Assembly: GCA_047967505.1 (NCBI GenBank)
Contig: CM106540.1
Reading direction: 5' to 3' (one strand)
DNA length: 64,000 nucleotides
From: Dipteris shenzhenensis
Taxonomy: Eukaryota > Polypodiophyta > Polypodiopsida > Gleicheniales
A model generated the notes under the pieces. It searched no databases. It was not told the DNA's origin and was given only the letters and a program-made list of their open reading frames with translations. The position numbers and the translations under genes were made by a program. Of this stretch, positions 1-12,167 are shown piece after piece (position 1 is the stretch's first letter; each line of letters opens with the position of its first letter).

Positions 1-3000
1 AATGGCACCCATGTTTTGAGGCATCTCAGGTTCTATTTTCAGTAGCGGTCATTACCGTGGGACCATGATTTCTTGAGCATACCTTATGCAGATCACTTTG
101 GTTGCAGTTTGAGCAATGTGCGCTCATTCATGGTGTGCATTGGGTTGCAATGGATGATTTATAGGCCATTTGGATGCATTGCAGTCCTTATTGGATGCAC
201 TGATAGGCCCAAATTGCCTTGTGGGATGCTATTTTTATGGACGCTTTGCACATGGATGCTATTTTATGCTGAGGGACAGCTTTGATACATTGCACGTGAT
301 GCACTGATAGTGCTATGCTCGCTTGGATGAGATATTATTTATGCATATGCCAGTGGACAGTGTTTATGCTTGAGTCATTTGGCACTTATTGGCATTTTGG
401 ATTGCCATTGCAATTGGCATTTTCTTTTGGGCTAGATTTGCTCATATGGATGCATAGTATATGCACATGAGTCAGATGCTTTGAGACATGAGATTTGGTG
501 ATATTTCACTCTATTGTGGCATACACATTTGGGTGCACCTGGTATTTGGTGTGATTCTCTCTTATAGGCACTAGCATTTGGGATTTTTGCTTCATTTGCA
601 TCATGACATCCTCTTCCATGTCTGAAAAGGAGTTTCTTAGCATTAAAAAGTTTGATGGGACAAACTTTTCTTTGTGGAAAGAACAAATAAGGGATGTGCT
701 TATTCAAAAGAAGCAGATTAAACCCTTGGCAGGGATTGAAGCTAAGCCTGCAAATATGTCTGAGGATGATTGGAATGAGTTGGATGCTTTAGCAAAATCT
801 ACTATTAGACTTCATCTTGCAGAGTCAGTTTATTTCACAGTAGTAAATGAGCAGAATACGGAAGATTTGTGGAAGAAACTGTGTGCCACTTATGGAAAGG
901 AAACTACCTCCAATAAAGTTTACCTCATGAAGAGGTTGTTTGAGCTGCAGATGAAGGAAGGGGTCTCCATTGCTTCTCACTTGAATGAATTCAAAATTAT
1001 TTTCAGCCAGCTTTAGGCTCAAAAGATGAATTTTGATGCGGAGACTAAGGCAATATTTCTCTTATGTTCATTGCCATCCTCATGGGATACCTTCCGTATA
1101 GCTGTCAGTAACTCTGTACCTGGTGGAGTACTGAAATTTGATGATGTTGTGGGTAGCTTGTTGGCCGAGGAGATTAGATGGAAGTATATGGATGGCAACA
1201 AGCAGGATGCAGCCTTAAATGTGCAAAGGGGTAGATCACAATTCAAGGCGAAGTCCCAAGAAAGAGGGAAGTCTCGTAGCAAATCCATGGCACGGAACAT
1301 TGAGTGTTACCACTGTGGCAAGAAAAGCCATATGAAAAAGGATTGCTACAAGCTAAAAAGAGAGCAAAAGGATAAGAAAAAGAATGCAAATTGGGGTGCA
1401 AATCAAAAGGAAGAGAGTCCAAGGGAGGACAAAGGAAAAGTGAAGATCGAGAAGATCAATGCAGTCACACATGATAGTGACAATGACGTTCTCTTCATGT
1501 CTAGTTTATTTGCAGAGTTGCTTACCACTTCAGATGATGCATATTCCCAGGATTGGATTCTAGATTCTAGTGCTTCATTCCATGTTACTCCCCATAGGGA
1601 ATGGTTCTCCACTTATGACAGTGGAAAGACAGGTTGTGTGCATCTTGGAAATGACTATGCATGTGGCATAGTGGGACTAGGTGACATAAAGTTTTCTTTT
1701 GCAAATGGGTCTGCATTTATTTTGAAACATGTGAGACATGTGCCTAAGTTGACCAAGAGTCTTATTTCAGTGGGTCAGCTTGATGATGCTAGTTTTCACA
1801 CCACTTTTGGCTTTCAAAGTTGGAAAATTCAGAAGGGCTCTATGCTTTTGGCCAGGGGTGCCAAGTGTGGGACTTTGTATCCCTTACATGTATCAGGGGT
1901 ATTTGATCATGTTGTTGCAATAACCGAGCAGCCAAGCACTTCTTTGTGGCATTGCAGGTTGGGGCACATGAGCCAAAATGGGATGAAACTCTTATGCCAT
2001 TTGGGTTATGTACCGCATTTGAGTTTCTTTGATTTTGACTTTTGTGAACACTGCCTCTATGGGAAGCACACTAAATCAGCCGATAAAAGAAGGGGAAGGA
2101 AAGAGTTTGAAAAGCTTGATTTGGTGCATTCAGACGTATGTGGTCCCATGCCTACACGGTCATTAGGCGGGGCTGAATACTATGTGACATTCATTGATGA
2201 TGCAACTAGGAAAGTGTGGGCTTATGCTATAGCTTGGAAGAGTGATGTGTTCCAGGTATTTCAAAAATGGCTGGCCTTGGTTGAGAATCAGTCAGGTAGA
2301 ACGCTTAAATGCCTACGGACTGATAATGGTGGAGGGTATCTCTCTCATGACTTTCACCATTTCTGTGATACACATGGGATTAAGACGGAGCTCACATCCC
2401 CTCGTACTCTAGAGCAAAATCCAGTTGCAGAAAAGATGAACCAAACCATTCAAGAAAGGATGCAATGCATGCTTTCCAATGCAAGTCTTTCTGGTGGTTT
2501 TTGGGCTGAGGCAATGAAGACTGCAGTGTATGTGATCAATAGATCACCTAGTAAGAGTTTGGATGGTGGTATTCCTGAAGAGGCATGGAGTGGCAAGAAG
2601 CCCTCTTACTCTCATTTGCATATATTTGGGTGTGAACATGTGCCGAAAGAGCTTCGAAAGAAGCTAGATCCTAAGTCTAGAAAATGCATCTTTCTGGGTT
2701 ATGGTGAAAGTGGAGAGATGGGCTCTCATCTCTGGGATCCAAAAGCAAAGAAGATCATACGCAGCCATGATGTAGTCTTCAATGAAAAGAATATGCATAA
2801 GACACCCATGAGGGATGTGGAATCACTTTCCAGGATGTGAATCCATTTGCATATGTTGATAGACAACAAGCTATCCATGCACCAAATGTGCAAGAAATGG
2901 TACCACCAAGTACTCCCATAGGTATACAATCAAGGGTAGATGATGGATCATCTATTGGTGGAAATGATGAGCCAAATGTGGCTGATATGTAGGTGGGATA

Positions 3001-3023
3001 GCAAGCTGAAATGTCCTTGAGAA
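1..3023 (+). mobile_element. copia-T copy A, 5' and 3' incomplete
   Basis: Copy A of the TNT1-like copia family. The window opens inside its leader: the first bases match the leader of copy D from about 62658. Its 5' LTR and PBS therefore lie upstream of the window. Bases 1-602 are leader, followed by gag and pol. Identity to the other copies stops at about 3023, in the linker between integrase and RT, and unrelated DNA follows. RT, RNase H, PPT and 3' LTR are absent. The endpoint is within a few bases of where copy E also stops. Confidence 0.9.
603..3023 (+). pseudogene. copia-T gag-pol, copy A: gag, protease, integrase; broken
   Basis: The start is ATG 603, the same position relative to the leader as in copies B and D. 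Domains in order: UBN2-type gag (603 to about 1300), CCHC knuckle (about 1305-1346, CX2CX4HX4C), retroviral-type aspartic protease (about 1555), GAG-pre-integrase zinc region (HCRLGH...CEHC, about 1950-2060) and integrase core with D, D and E at about 2125, 2321 and 2430. Defects: TAG at 1015-1017 where copies B and D read CAG; protease motif DSSAS instead of DSGAS; a 9-base in-frame loss near 2634; a 10-base loss near 2818 that shifts the frame; two more TAGs at 2990 and 2999 where copy E has CAG. RT and RNase H are missing. It cannot give a working polyprotein. Confidence 0.9.
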
Positions 3024-5201
3024 CCAATACACTAATCTTGGTGTGGACACCTTCCTCATTGATTCCTTTTTTAATTATTTGAGGAATGCCTTAAACATGT
3101 GCTACCAATATGTAAAGTACCCAATTAGAAATTGGTTGAACCATTTTTTATCTATGTTGAATAAACTACATGGAAAGTAGTTCATGAATTTTGTCATGTT
3201 CATTGTGTCCCATAGGAAGCTTTGCAAGTGACTGTAGGATCCTCTTCCTCAATCCCCTTATAGTCTTTAAACTTCACCTTGATCAGCTATGTGAATTGTG
3301 GCCTTGGTGATCATTGGCTTAAGGCTAATTGATTACAACTATTCCCTCTTGACTCGATTAGGACTCAAAACTTGGTCCCTTACATCTTGGTGACCTCTGT
3401 TCCATACTCGAGAAATCACCTTGCTTCATGTTGGCAATCATCAGTATGTACATTCTTGGGTGCTTGGCTTGATATTCATACCACAACCTACTATCGCATT
3501 AATGAGTGCATACCCATGCCAACTTGAGCTCACTGATTTTGAAGGGTTAAATGCACCTTCCACCAATAGGATCTTGTATCATTGCTACACTTGGCTTCCT
3601 TGGCACGTTCTTTCCATGGTCAAAACCTTGACATCATGACTCAAGACTTGACAAACCAGGGAAATTGTCTTAGCCCACAAGTCCTTCTTCCTTGGTTTTC
3701 TTCTTGAGTCAAGGCCCGAGTCAAGGCCCACTTGGCCTCTGGACTTAATGTGCACTCAATAGCTCAATGGACACACCCATGGCTTGCTCATTATCAAAAT
3801 TCTTAATTGATGAGTCTAGCTTGTGTGGAAGGTTTCATTCATGATTGCAATTACTATGGTGGAAAGAGAGAAGTTGATTGCAGTATGGTTTTTCTTTGGT
3901 ACTAACTATGACTTGGCCATGGTACTAACTATGACGGCCATGAAACATACCAACTCTCTTATGGGGGATGTGAAATCAGTGTTAGTGGCTTTAAATTTCT
4001 ATGAGGGTCCTATCCATATTTAACCTTCTAACATTGAGGAAACATATGGACTTATGAATAAATTATATTTTTTTGCTACTCAAATAGGAAATTTATAAAT
4101 TATGTATTGTTTCTATCGCTTGCTTTTTTTGGCTTGCTCACTTTTTGGTAATCCTCAATAGACCCTAGGGAGAAAACCCACCAAACAAATGGTGTTGCAT
4201 AACATCCTTCCACACAATTGAGAACAAGGAAATTATTTTGTCATTGCATTGCTTGCATTCATGTCTAATTATGGACACATATCAACGTTATGCCTTTCCA
4301 AGAAATTCCTAATGATGAGAATGTCCAAGTGGATCCACTATTTGTAGGTCAACATGATGGATTGAGTGATTGTCTCATAGAAGGTGACAATTTTTCTATC
4401 AATGTAGAAGAGTGCAACACTAATGTTGTAGTGTTCTACATATAACAATGTACATGCCAAAAGAGAGAATTACCCCTCATGTCTTGAGGGACAGTTTGGG
4501 GGAGGAGAGGGGGTTAGACTAAGTAGCGTGTTTAGGCTGGGAGAATACATGGTGCCCAAGTAGTACTATGAAAGGTAGGATGACTACCACTATTGCTTGC
4601 TTCATGATGACAAGACTGTAATATCCATGTACTCATAGCATCTACTTATTATCAAGGCCCCTATGATAGCAATTGAAGAGATTCAATTTGTTCTTCCTAT
4701 CATTTGAAGTTCATGGAATTATTTACCTTTAGCATGTCTTTTTACATGTAACACATTCACTACTACTGCTACTTTCTATTTCTTGCATTTTGGTTAATGA
4801 AAGCATTCATTTGCAAACCTACACGCATACTCCTTATGGAAAAGACGGGGTGTAATTCATGCTATGTTCTATTGTTCAAGTCCTACTTATAATTTCATAG
4901 TGGATTCTTCACAAAACACTTCCCTCAAGGCCTCAAGTTTGAGTAGTCTCTTAGGAAGTGAGTTCCTTGGCATTTATAACAAGCCATTGGTTGATTGACT
5001 AGTGTCTTATATGGACATTCACTAGCTCGATGGGGCCCTTGACATGTTTAGCATTGTATAGGTGGTCTACGAGTCATGTGTTCCTATCCATGGCCTTTTG
5101 AGAGGCGGGGACCATTGATAGACCAAGATATATTGTTCTTCCTACATAGTATACTGACTTTCATTGCGAGACTCGTGTGGAGAGGAGTTTTGTATTGTGA
5201 G
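3024..5201. other. unassigned stretch, no gene recognised
   Basis: No open frame here resembles a protein family I know, and the longest ones are short. A purine-rich run near 4489-4515 (AGTTTGGGGGAGGAGAG) resembles the polypurine tract that precedes a 3' LTR of gypsy elements, so part of this stretch may be an old element, but I found no partner LTR. Base composition is ordinary AT-rich plant intergenic DNA. Confidence 0.4.
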
Positions 5202-5662
5202 AAATCACCCCGGGGGATTCACATGGGGGAACTTATGATATCATGTGAGTGTACAATAGGGGGGTTTTCTGAAATGAGGAATAAGCTTATACATTAGGGG
5301 TGGGGGCCCTTTTTATTTTTTCCCAATATTATATTTAAGTTAGGGGGCCCATGCCATATTTAAGAGGGGGGGGGACATAGTATAGGCTACCTTGGGTAAC
5401 TAGTCTGAACAAGTTTGGTTTTGTGTATGGTTTTAAATAGTGACAAGGAAAATAGTCTAAAATTTCTTATTGTGTAATCTAAATTCGTGAGAAAGAACGT
5501 AGATTTAAGGAAAGGGGGGGACATAATAAAATTTTGGTGGTTATAAGCTTAAATAGGGGTGTTTTATCATCCTACATGGATCTTAAATAGGGGGTTTTCT
5601 TGAAGTTCATGCACGCAGGTGATGTCCCCCTTTCATGAAGAGTGAATCCCCCGGGGAAATCA
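5202..5662. mobile_element. small TIR transposon (MITE-like) with target duplication
   Basis: A 449-bp unit (5208-5656) ends in perfect 15-bp terminal inverted repeats, CCCCGGGGGATTCAC at 5208-5222 and its complement at 5642-5656. It is flanked by the direct repeat AAATCA at 5202-5207 and 5657-5662; the next base also matches, so the duplication is 6 or 7 bp. The interior is AT-rich with G-runs and has no transposase. Copies of a motif like AATAGGGGGTTTTCT sit near both ends (about 5253 and 5585). Perfect inverted ends plus a flanking duplication indicate cut-and-paste insertion of a non-autonomous element. The superfamily is not clear from ends or duplication length. Confidence 0.75.
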
Positions 5663-6479
5663 CTCAATCAAGAGATCATGGTCTGGTTCCTCCCACTCAC
5701 TATGCATTTCGTCAATTATCACCTGATTCATGGGGGTAATCCAAGGTGGTGGGATTTGAGGGTGCAGGATTAATGGAGGCAACGAAAGGTTTTGAGACCT
5801 ATATTGCCCATGGTTGGCAGGGAGGGATCCTTGGATGGTCAATTGTCGATGATTGGATGGATTTAGCAGTGCGGGTAAGTTTAGAACTAGCCTTTGTTCA
5901 TACATTGTCTATGGGATAACCTTTAGATGGCAAGACTGGGAGGTCTCATGGTCTGCCCCAGTGAACACAATGGCCATAGTACAGTGCTGGCCTAGGCCTA
6001 AGGCAGGGTAACTCATTGATGGGATGGTTATCTATGTAGATGCCGCACCACACCTTGTCTCCTCTTGGAAATAGATGAGGATTGCTAGGGACTTTCTTTT
6101 TCAATCCTCCCTTGAGTCTTTGGCTTAGCCAGTTTAAGAAGTTGGTGACCAACTCTTCCATATTTACACCCTTGGTGGGTAGAGTTGTCTCCTTGGCCTC
6201 ACTCACTATTTTACTAGTTTGGAATAGGTCTAATGAAGCTGTTAAGGCATTAATATCCTGCAGGGTTAACGCAGATTCCAAGGCCCACACAAGTGGCTAC
6301 AACCCTTCAATCAATGATTGCAACCACATACGTTGTATATCCATGGGACCAAGTGTCTCTTGATCATTATGAATATTCACGAAATTGGATACACTATGTC
6401 TTTATTCTTTTCCGCACTCTGTGTTGCATGTGTGAGTGTGCATAGGGCACACATTGGTGACCACAGTTAACTCAAAAGT
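5663..6479. other. flank of copy B; weak unassigned reading frame on the minus strand
   Basis: This DNA continues on the far side of copy B at 13499. A minus-strand frame at 5946-6290 (114 aa) has ordinary, non-repetitive composition, and the plus strand is open for 93 aa over the same part, but neither matches a family I recognise. A TTGGTGACC string near 6453 resembles the start of some gypsy primer-binding sites and would fit the decayed gypsy seen from 14.2 kb on; this is inference. Confidence 0.3.
6475..6479. repeat. target-site duplication of copy B (left), AAAGT
   Basis: AAAGT directly precedes the left LTR and recurs directly after the right LTR at 13494-13498. A 5-bp duplication is usual for copia integration and shows that 6480-13493 went in as one unit. 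Confidence 0.93.
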
Positions 6480-6646
6480 TGAGAGTGCTCTCAACGGAAG
6501 CAAGAATGGAAGAAGGAGAGAGAGAGACAGAGAGCCACACAAGTTTGGTGGGTGCAGAACCACCATCTTCTTTTTCATTCATTTATATATGTGTTTGAGT
6601 ATTGTATATAACCGAGGTAAAGGCATAGTGACCTTTAACCCCCACA
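6480..6646 (-). repeat. 3' LTR of copy B
   Basis: 167 bp, starting TGAGAGTGCTCTCA on the plus strand and ending ACCCCCACA, i.e. TGTGGGGG...CTCTCA in element sense. A TATATAAAT-type promoter box lies in it on the minus strand. The same LTR occurs at 13322-13493, 28079-28240 and 61638-61808. Confidence 0.93.
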
Positions 6647-6662
6647 ACCTCCCACTTAAAGG
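6647..6662 (-). other. polypurine tract of copy B
   Basis: On the minus strand the bases just upstream of the 3' LTR read CCTTTAAGTGGGAGGT, a purine-rich primer site for plus-strand DNA synthesis. The identical string abuts the 3' LTR of copy F (28241-28256). Confidence 0.75.
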
Positions 6663-6699
6663 ACAATATACCTTTAAGGGAGAACAACCAGTGAGCATA

Positions 6700-9600
6700 C
6701 TATCCAATGCCCATCAATACACGACAATACTCAAACCGCTGACTAGGTAGACTCTTCATCAGCATATCTGCAGGGTTATCATCTGTATGAACCTTGACAA
6801 GCTCTATGCGCTTGTCCTCAAGTACCTCCCTGATGAAATGGTACCTGACCTCAATGTGTTTGGTCTTTGCATGAAAGACCGGATTCCGTGCTAGCTGAAT
6901 AGCACTCATGGAATCACTATGCAATGTCGGTACATCTGTATGAATCCCCAAATCTCCCACTAGCCGATCAAGCCATATAGCCTCCTTGCAACCCTCTGTG
7001 GCTGCAACATACTCAGCCTCTGTGGTAGACAAAGCAACGCACTTCTGTGCGTGAGACATCCACGACACTACACCACCTACAAAGGTGAACACATAACCAG
7101 AAGTGGATCTCCTACTATCCACATGCCCTGCATAGTCTGAATCTGTGTACCCAAGTACACGCATGTCTCCTTTACCAAAGCAAATGCACATCTCCTTGGT
7201 ACCCTTCATGTACCTCATGATGCACTTAACTGCCTCCCAATGCCTCTTTCCTGGATTAGCCATATAGCGGCTAACAACTCCCACTGCAAATGCAATGTCT
7301 GGTCTAGTAGCTATCATAGCATACATAAGACTCCCAACTGCTGATGCATAAGGAACCTTGGCCATCATGGCCTTTTCCTCTTTTGATTTGGGACTATCTG
7401 TATGACTCAGTTTCACATATGGAGGCAATGGAGTACTCACTGCCTTCCCCCCCTCCATATTGAAACGTTGCAATACTTTTGTAACATACTCTTTTTGTGA
7501 AAGCCAAAGGAGTTTCCTACTCCGATCATGCGTGATGCGCATACCAAGAGTATGACCTGCAAATCCCAAATCCTTCATATCAAAGGCCTCATGCAACTTG
7601 GCCTTTAAAGCATCTAGCTCATAAGTATTCTTGCTAGCCAATAGCATATCATCCACATATAGTGCCAAGATTATCAAGCTATTATCCTTAGCCCTTTTAG
7701 TGTAGAGGCAGTGATCAATTTCACTCCTTCTAAAACCCTGGGACTAAATGAAAGCATCAAACTTCTGATACCATTCTCTAGGTGCTTGCTTAAGACCATA
7801 GAGACTCTTCTTCAGCTTGCAAACTAAATGCTCTTTGCCCTTTTCTTCAAAGCCTTCCGGCTGAACCATGTAAATTTCCTCATGCAAATCCCCATGCAAG
7901 AAAGCTGTCTTGACATCCATCTGCATAAGCTCCATATCCTCTATTGCCACTAGTCCATGCATGCATCTAAGTGTGGTCATCTTCACAACTGGAGAGAATA
8001 TCTCATCAAAGTCCACACCCTTCTCTTGCTTGAACCCTTTAGCAACCAAATGGGCCTTGTACCTAGGCACATCATCACCTGTGACCTTCATTTTGTAGAC
8101 CCATTTACATGGCAATGCTTATGGCAAAGAAACCAAGTCCCAAGTCTTATTCTTCATAAGTGAACTCATCTCTGATTGCATAGCATACTCCCACTTGCAT
8201 TGATCCTCATGCATCATAGCCTCTCTATAGCAAGAAGGCTCCCCGCAATCAGTAAGCATCACATAGTCTACCCCTGGAACAAACCTATCAGGCGGTCTAG
8301 ACACTCTAGATGATCTTCTCAAGGGCATTTCAGCTTGCTCTCCCATTTGCATATCAGCCACATTTGGCTCATCATTTCCACCAATAGATGATCCATCATC
8401 TACCCTTGATTGTATACCTGTGGGAGTACTTGGTGGTACCATTTCTTGCACATTTGGTGCATGGACAGCTTGCTGCCTATCAACATATGCAGGTGGATTC
8501 ACATCCTGGAAAGTGATTCTCCTCATTTCCACATCCCTCATGGGTGCCTTATGCATCTTCATCTCATTGAAGACCACATCATGGCTGCGTATGATCTTCT
8601 TTACTTCTGGATCCCAGAGACGATAGCCCATCTCTCCACTTTCACCATAACCCAGAAAGATGCATTTCCGAGACTTAGGATCTAGCTTCTTTCGAAGCTC
8701 TTTTGGCACATGTGCATATGCCTCACACCAAAATATACGCAAATGAGAGTAAGAGGGCTTCTTGCCACTCCATGCCTCTTCAGGAATACCACCATCCAAA
8801 CTCTTACTAGGTGATCTATTGATCACATGCACTGCAGTCTTCATTGCCTCAGCCCAAAAACCACCAGAAAGACTTGCATTGGAAAGCATGCATTGCAACC
8901 TTTCTTGAATGGTACGGTTCATCTTTTCTGCAACTGGATTTTGCTCTGGAGTACGAGGGGAAGTGAGCTCCCTCTTAATCCCACGTGTATCACAGAAATG
9001 CTGAAAGTCATGAGAGAGATACTCTCCACCATTATCCGTCCGTAGGCATTTAAGCGTTCTACCTGACTGATTCTCAACCAAGGCCAGCCATTTCTGAAAT
9101 ACCTGGAACACATCACTCTTCCGAGCTATAGCATAAGCCCACACTTTCCTAGTTGCATCATCAATGAATGTCACATAGTATTCAGCCCCGCCTAATGACC
9201 GTGTAGGCATGGGATCACATACGTCTGAATGCACCAAATCAAGCATTTCAAACTCTTTCTTTCCCCTTCTTTTATGGGCTGATTTAGTCTACTTCCCATA
9301 GAGACAGTGCTCACAAAATTCAAAATCAGAGAAACTCAAATGTGGTACATAACCCAAACGGCATAAGAGTTTCATTCCATTCTGGCTCATGTGCCCCAAC
9401 CTGCAATGCCACAAAGAAGTGCTTGGCTGCTCGGTTATTGCAACAACATGATCAATTACCCCTAATACATGTAAGGGATACAAAGTCCCACACTTGGCAC
9501 CCCTGGCCAAAAGCATAGAGCCCTTCTGAATTTTCCAACTCTGAAAGCCAAAAGTGGTGTGAAAACCAGCATCATCTAGCTGACCCACTGAAATAAGACT

Positions 9601-10755
9601 CTTGGTCAACTTAGGCACATGTCTCACATGTTTCAAAACAAATGCAGACCCATTTGCAAAAGAAAACTTTATGTCACCTGCTCCCGCTATGTCACATGCA
9701 TAGTCATTTCCAAGATGCACACAACCTGTCTTTCCACTATCATAAGTGGAGAACCATTCGCTATGGGGAGTAACATGGAATGAAGCACCAGAATCCAAAA
9801 TCCAATCCTGGGAATATGCATCATCTGAAGTGGTAAGCAACTCTGCAGATAAACTAGACATGAAGAGAACGTCATTGTCACTATCACGTGTGACTGCATT
9901 GATCTCCTCGATCTTCACTTTTCCTTTGTCCTCCCTTGGACTCTCTTCCTTTTGATTTGCACCCCAATTTGCATTCTTTTTCTTATCCCTTTGCTCTCTT
10001 TTTAGCTTGTAGCAATCCTTTTTCATATGGCCCTTCTTGCCACAATGGTAACACTCAATGTTCCGTGCCCTTGATTTGCTACGTGACTTCACTCTTTCTT
10101 GGGACTTCCCCCTAAACTGTGATCTGCCCCTTTGCACATTTAAGGCTGCATCCTGCTTGTTGCCATCCATAGACTTCCGTCTAATCTCCTCGGCCAACAA
10201 GCTATCCACAACATCATCAAATTTCAGTACTCCACCAGGTGCAGAGTTACTGGCAGCTGTACGGAAGGTATCCCATGAGGATGGCAATGAACATAAGAGA
10301 AATATTGCCTTAGTCTCCACATCAAAATTCATTTTCTGAGCTTGAAGCTGGCTGAAAATAATATTGAATTCATTCAAATGAGAAGCAATGGAGACCCCTT
10401 CCTTCATTTGCAGCTCAAACAACCTCTTCATGAGGTAAACTTTATTAGAGGCAGTTTCCTTCTCATAAGTGGCACACAGTTTCTTCCACAAATCTTCAGT
10501 AGTCTGCTCATTTACTACTGTGAAATAAACTGACTCTGCAAGATGAAGTCTAATAGTAGACTTTGCTAATGCATCCAACTCATTCCAATCATCCTCAGAC
10601 ATATTTGCAGGCTTAGCTTCAATCCCTGCCAAGGGTTTAATCTGCTTCTTTTGAATAAGCACATCCCTTATTTGTTCTTTCCACAAAGAAAAGTTTGTCC
10701 CATCAAACTTTTTAATGTTGAAAAACTCCTTTTCAGATGTGGAAGAGGATGCCAT
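6700..10755 (-). pseudogene. copia-T gag-pol polyprotein, copy B (three stops)
   Basis: One frame of about 1350 codons encodes the retrotransposon polyprotein. I start it at MASSS (10755), matching the other copies, not at the in-frame ATG 24 bases upstream. Order: gag; CCHC knuckle; aspartic protease DSGAS (intact motif); HHCC and D,D,E integrase; linker; RT with YVDD at about 7645-7656; RNase H; natural TAG at 6700-6702. In-frame breaks: TAG at 9289-9291 (copy F has CAG); TAA at 8119-8121, made by a 9-base deletion relative to copy F; TAG at 7744-7746 (copy C has CAG, F has CGG). There is no frameshift, so it is the best-preserved copy of the family here. Confidence 0.93.
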
Positions 10756-11026
10756 GATGCAAATAAAGCAAAATCCCAAATGCTAGTGCCTCAAGAGATA
10801 ATCACACCAAATACCAGGTGCACCCAAATGTGTATGCCACAATAGAGTGAAATATCACCAAAACTCAAGGCTCAAAGCATCTGACTCATGTGCATATACT
10901 ATGCATCCATATGAGCAAATCTGGCCCAAAAGAAAATGCCAATAAGTGCCAAATGACTCAAGCATAAACACCGTCCACTGGCATATGCATCAATAATGTC
11001 TCATCCAAGAGAGCATAGCACTATCA
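10756..11026 (-). other. copy B leader, part next to gag
   Basis: Untranslated leader of copy B, colinear with 332-602 of copy A and the corresponding part of copy D. It ends abruptly at ...CACTATCA, where the inverted pol piece begins, and resumes at 12168. Confidence 0.85.
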
Positions 11027-12167
11027 AAATGGTGCCACCAAGTACTCCCACAGGTGCACAATCAAGGGCAGATGAAGGATCATCTATTGGTGGCAATGAT
11101 GAGCCAAATGTGGCTGATATGTAGGTGGGATAGCAATTTGAAATGCCCTTGAGAAAAACATCTAGAGTTTCTAGACCACCTGAGAGATTTGTTCCAAGGG
11201 TAGAGTATGTGATGCTTTTACTAATTGCGGGGAGCCTTCTTGCTATAGAGAGGCTATGATGCGCAAGGATTAGTGGAAGTGGGAGTATGCTATGCAATCA
11301 GAGATGAGTTCACTCTCATAAAGAATAAGACTTAGGACTTGGTGTCTTTGCCACATGCAAAGAAAGCATTGCCATGTAAATGGGTCTACAAGATGAAGGT
11401 CACAAGTGATGATGTGCCCAAGTACAAGGCCCATTTTGTTGCTAAAGGATTCAAGCAAGAGAAGGGTGTGGAATTTGATGAGATATTCTCTCCAGTTGTG
11501 AAGATCACCACACTTAGATGTGTACTTGGACTTGTGGCAATAGATGATATGGAGCTTATTCAGATGGATGTCAAGATAGCTTTCTTGCATGGGGATTCGC
11601 ATGAGGAAATTCACATGGTACAGCCGAAAGCCTTTGAAGAAAAGGGCAAAGAGCATTTGGTTTGCAAGCTGAAAAAGAGTCTCTATGGCCTTAAGCAAGC
11701 ACCTAGCAAATGGTATCACAAGTTTGATGCTTTCATTCAGTCCCAGGGTTTCATAAGAATTGAGATTGATCACTGCCTCTATACTAAAAGGGCTAAGGAT
11801 AATAGCATGATACTCTTGGCACTTTATGTGACCGATATGTAATTGGCTAGCAAGAACACTTATGGGCTTGATGCATTGAAGGCCAAGTTGCATGAGGCCT
11901 TTGACATGAAGGATTTGGGACCTGCAGGTCATATTCTTGGTATGCGCATCCCGCGTGACTGGAGTAGGAAACTCCTTTGGCTTTCACAGAAGGAGTATGT
12001 TACAAAAGTGTTGCAGCATTTCAATCTGGAGGGGGGAAGGCAGTAAGTACTCCATTGCCTCCATATGTGAAACTAAGTTAAGCAGATAGTCCCAAATCAG
12101 ATGAGGAGAGGGCCATGATGGCCAAGGTTCCTTATGCAGTAGCGGTTGGGAGTCTTATGTATGCTAT
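11027..12167 (+). pseudogene. copia-T copy C: RT-region fragment inverted inside copy B leader
   Basis: Plus-strand piece of the same family, from the integrase-RT linker (AAATGGTGCC) to early RNase H (ending ATGCTAT). It encodes the RT core: KWVYKMKV at about 11383, the AFLHG region, and the catalytic box near 11830, which reads YVTD instead of YVDD, so the first catalytic Asp is lost. Breaks: TAG at 11122 and 11131 (the same two sites as copy A), TAA at 11840-11842, and a six-G instead of seven-G run near 12031 that shifts the frame. No LTR, PPT or target duplication flanks it. The leader of copy B is interrupted with loss of only a base or two. Confidence 0.9.

Noticed and set aside
9746-9955. 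Plus-strand frames antisense to copia-T gag/pol that recur in several copies (also 10058-10339, 31458-31667)
   Set aside because: They recur because the sense sequence is conserved; no independent motif or start context.
11027-12167. Separate nested copia insertion
   Set aside because: No LTR, PPT or target duplication at its edges.
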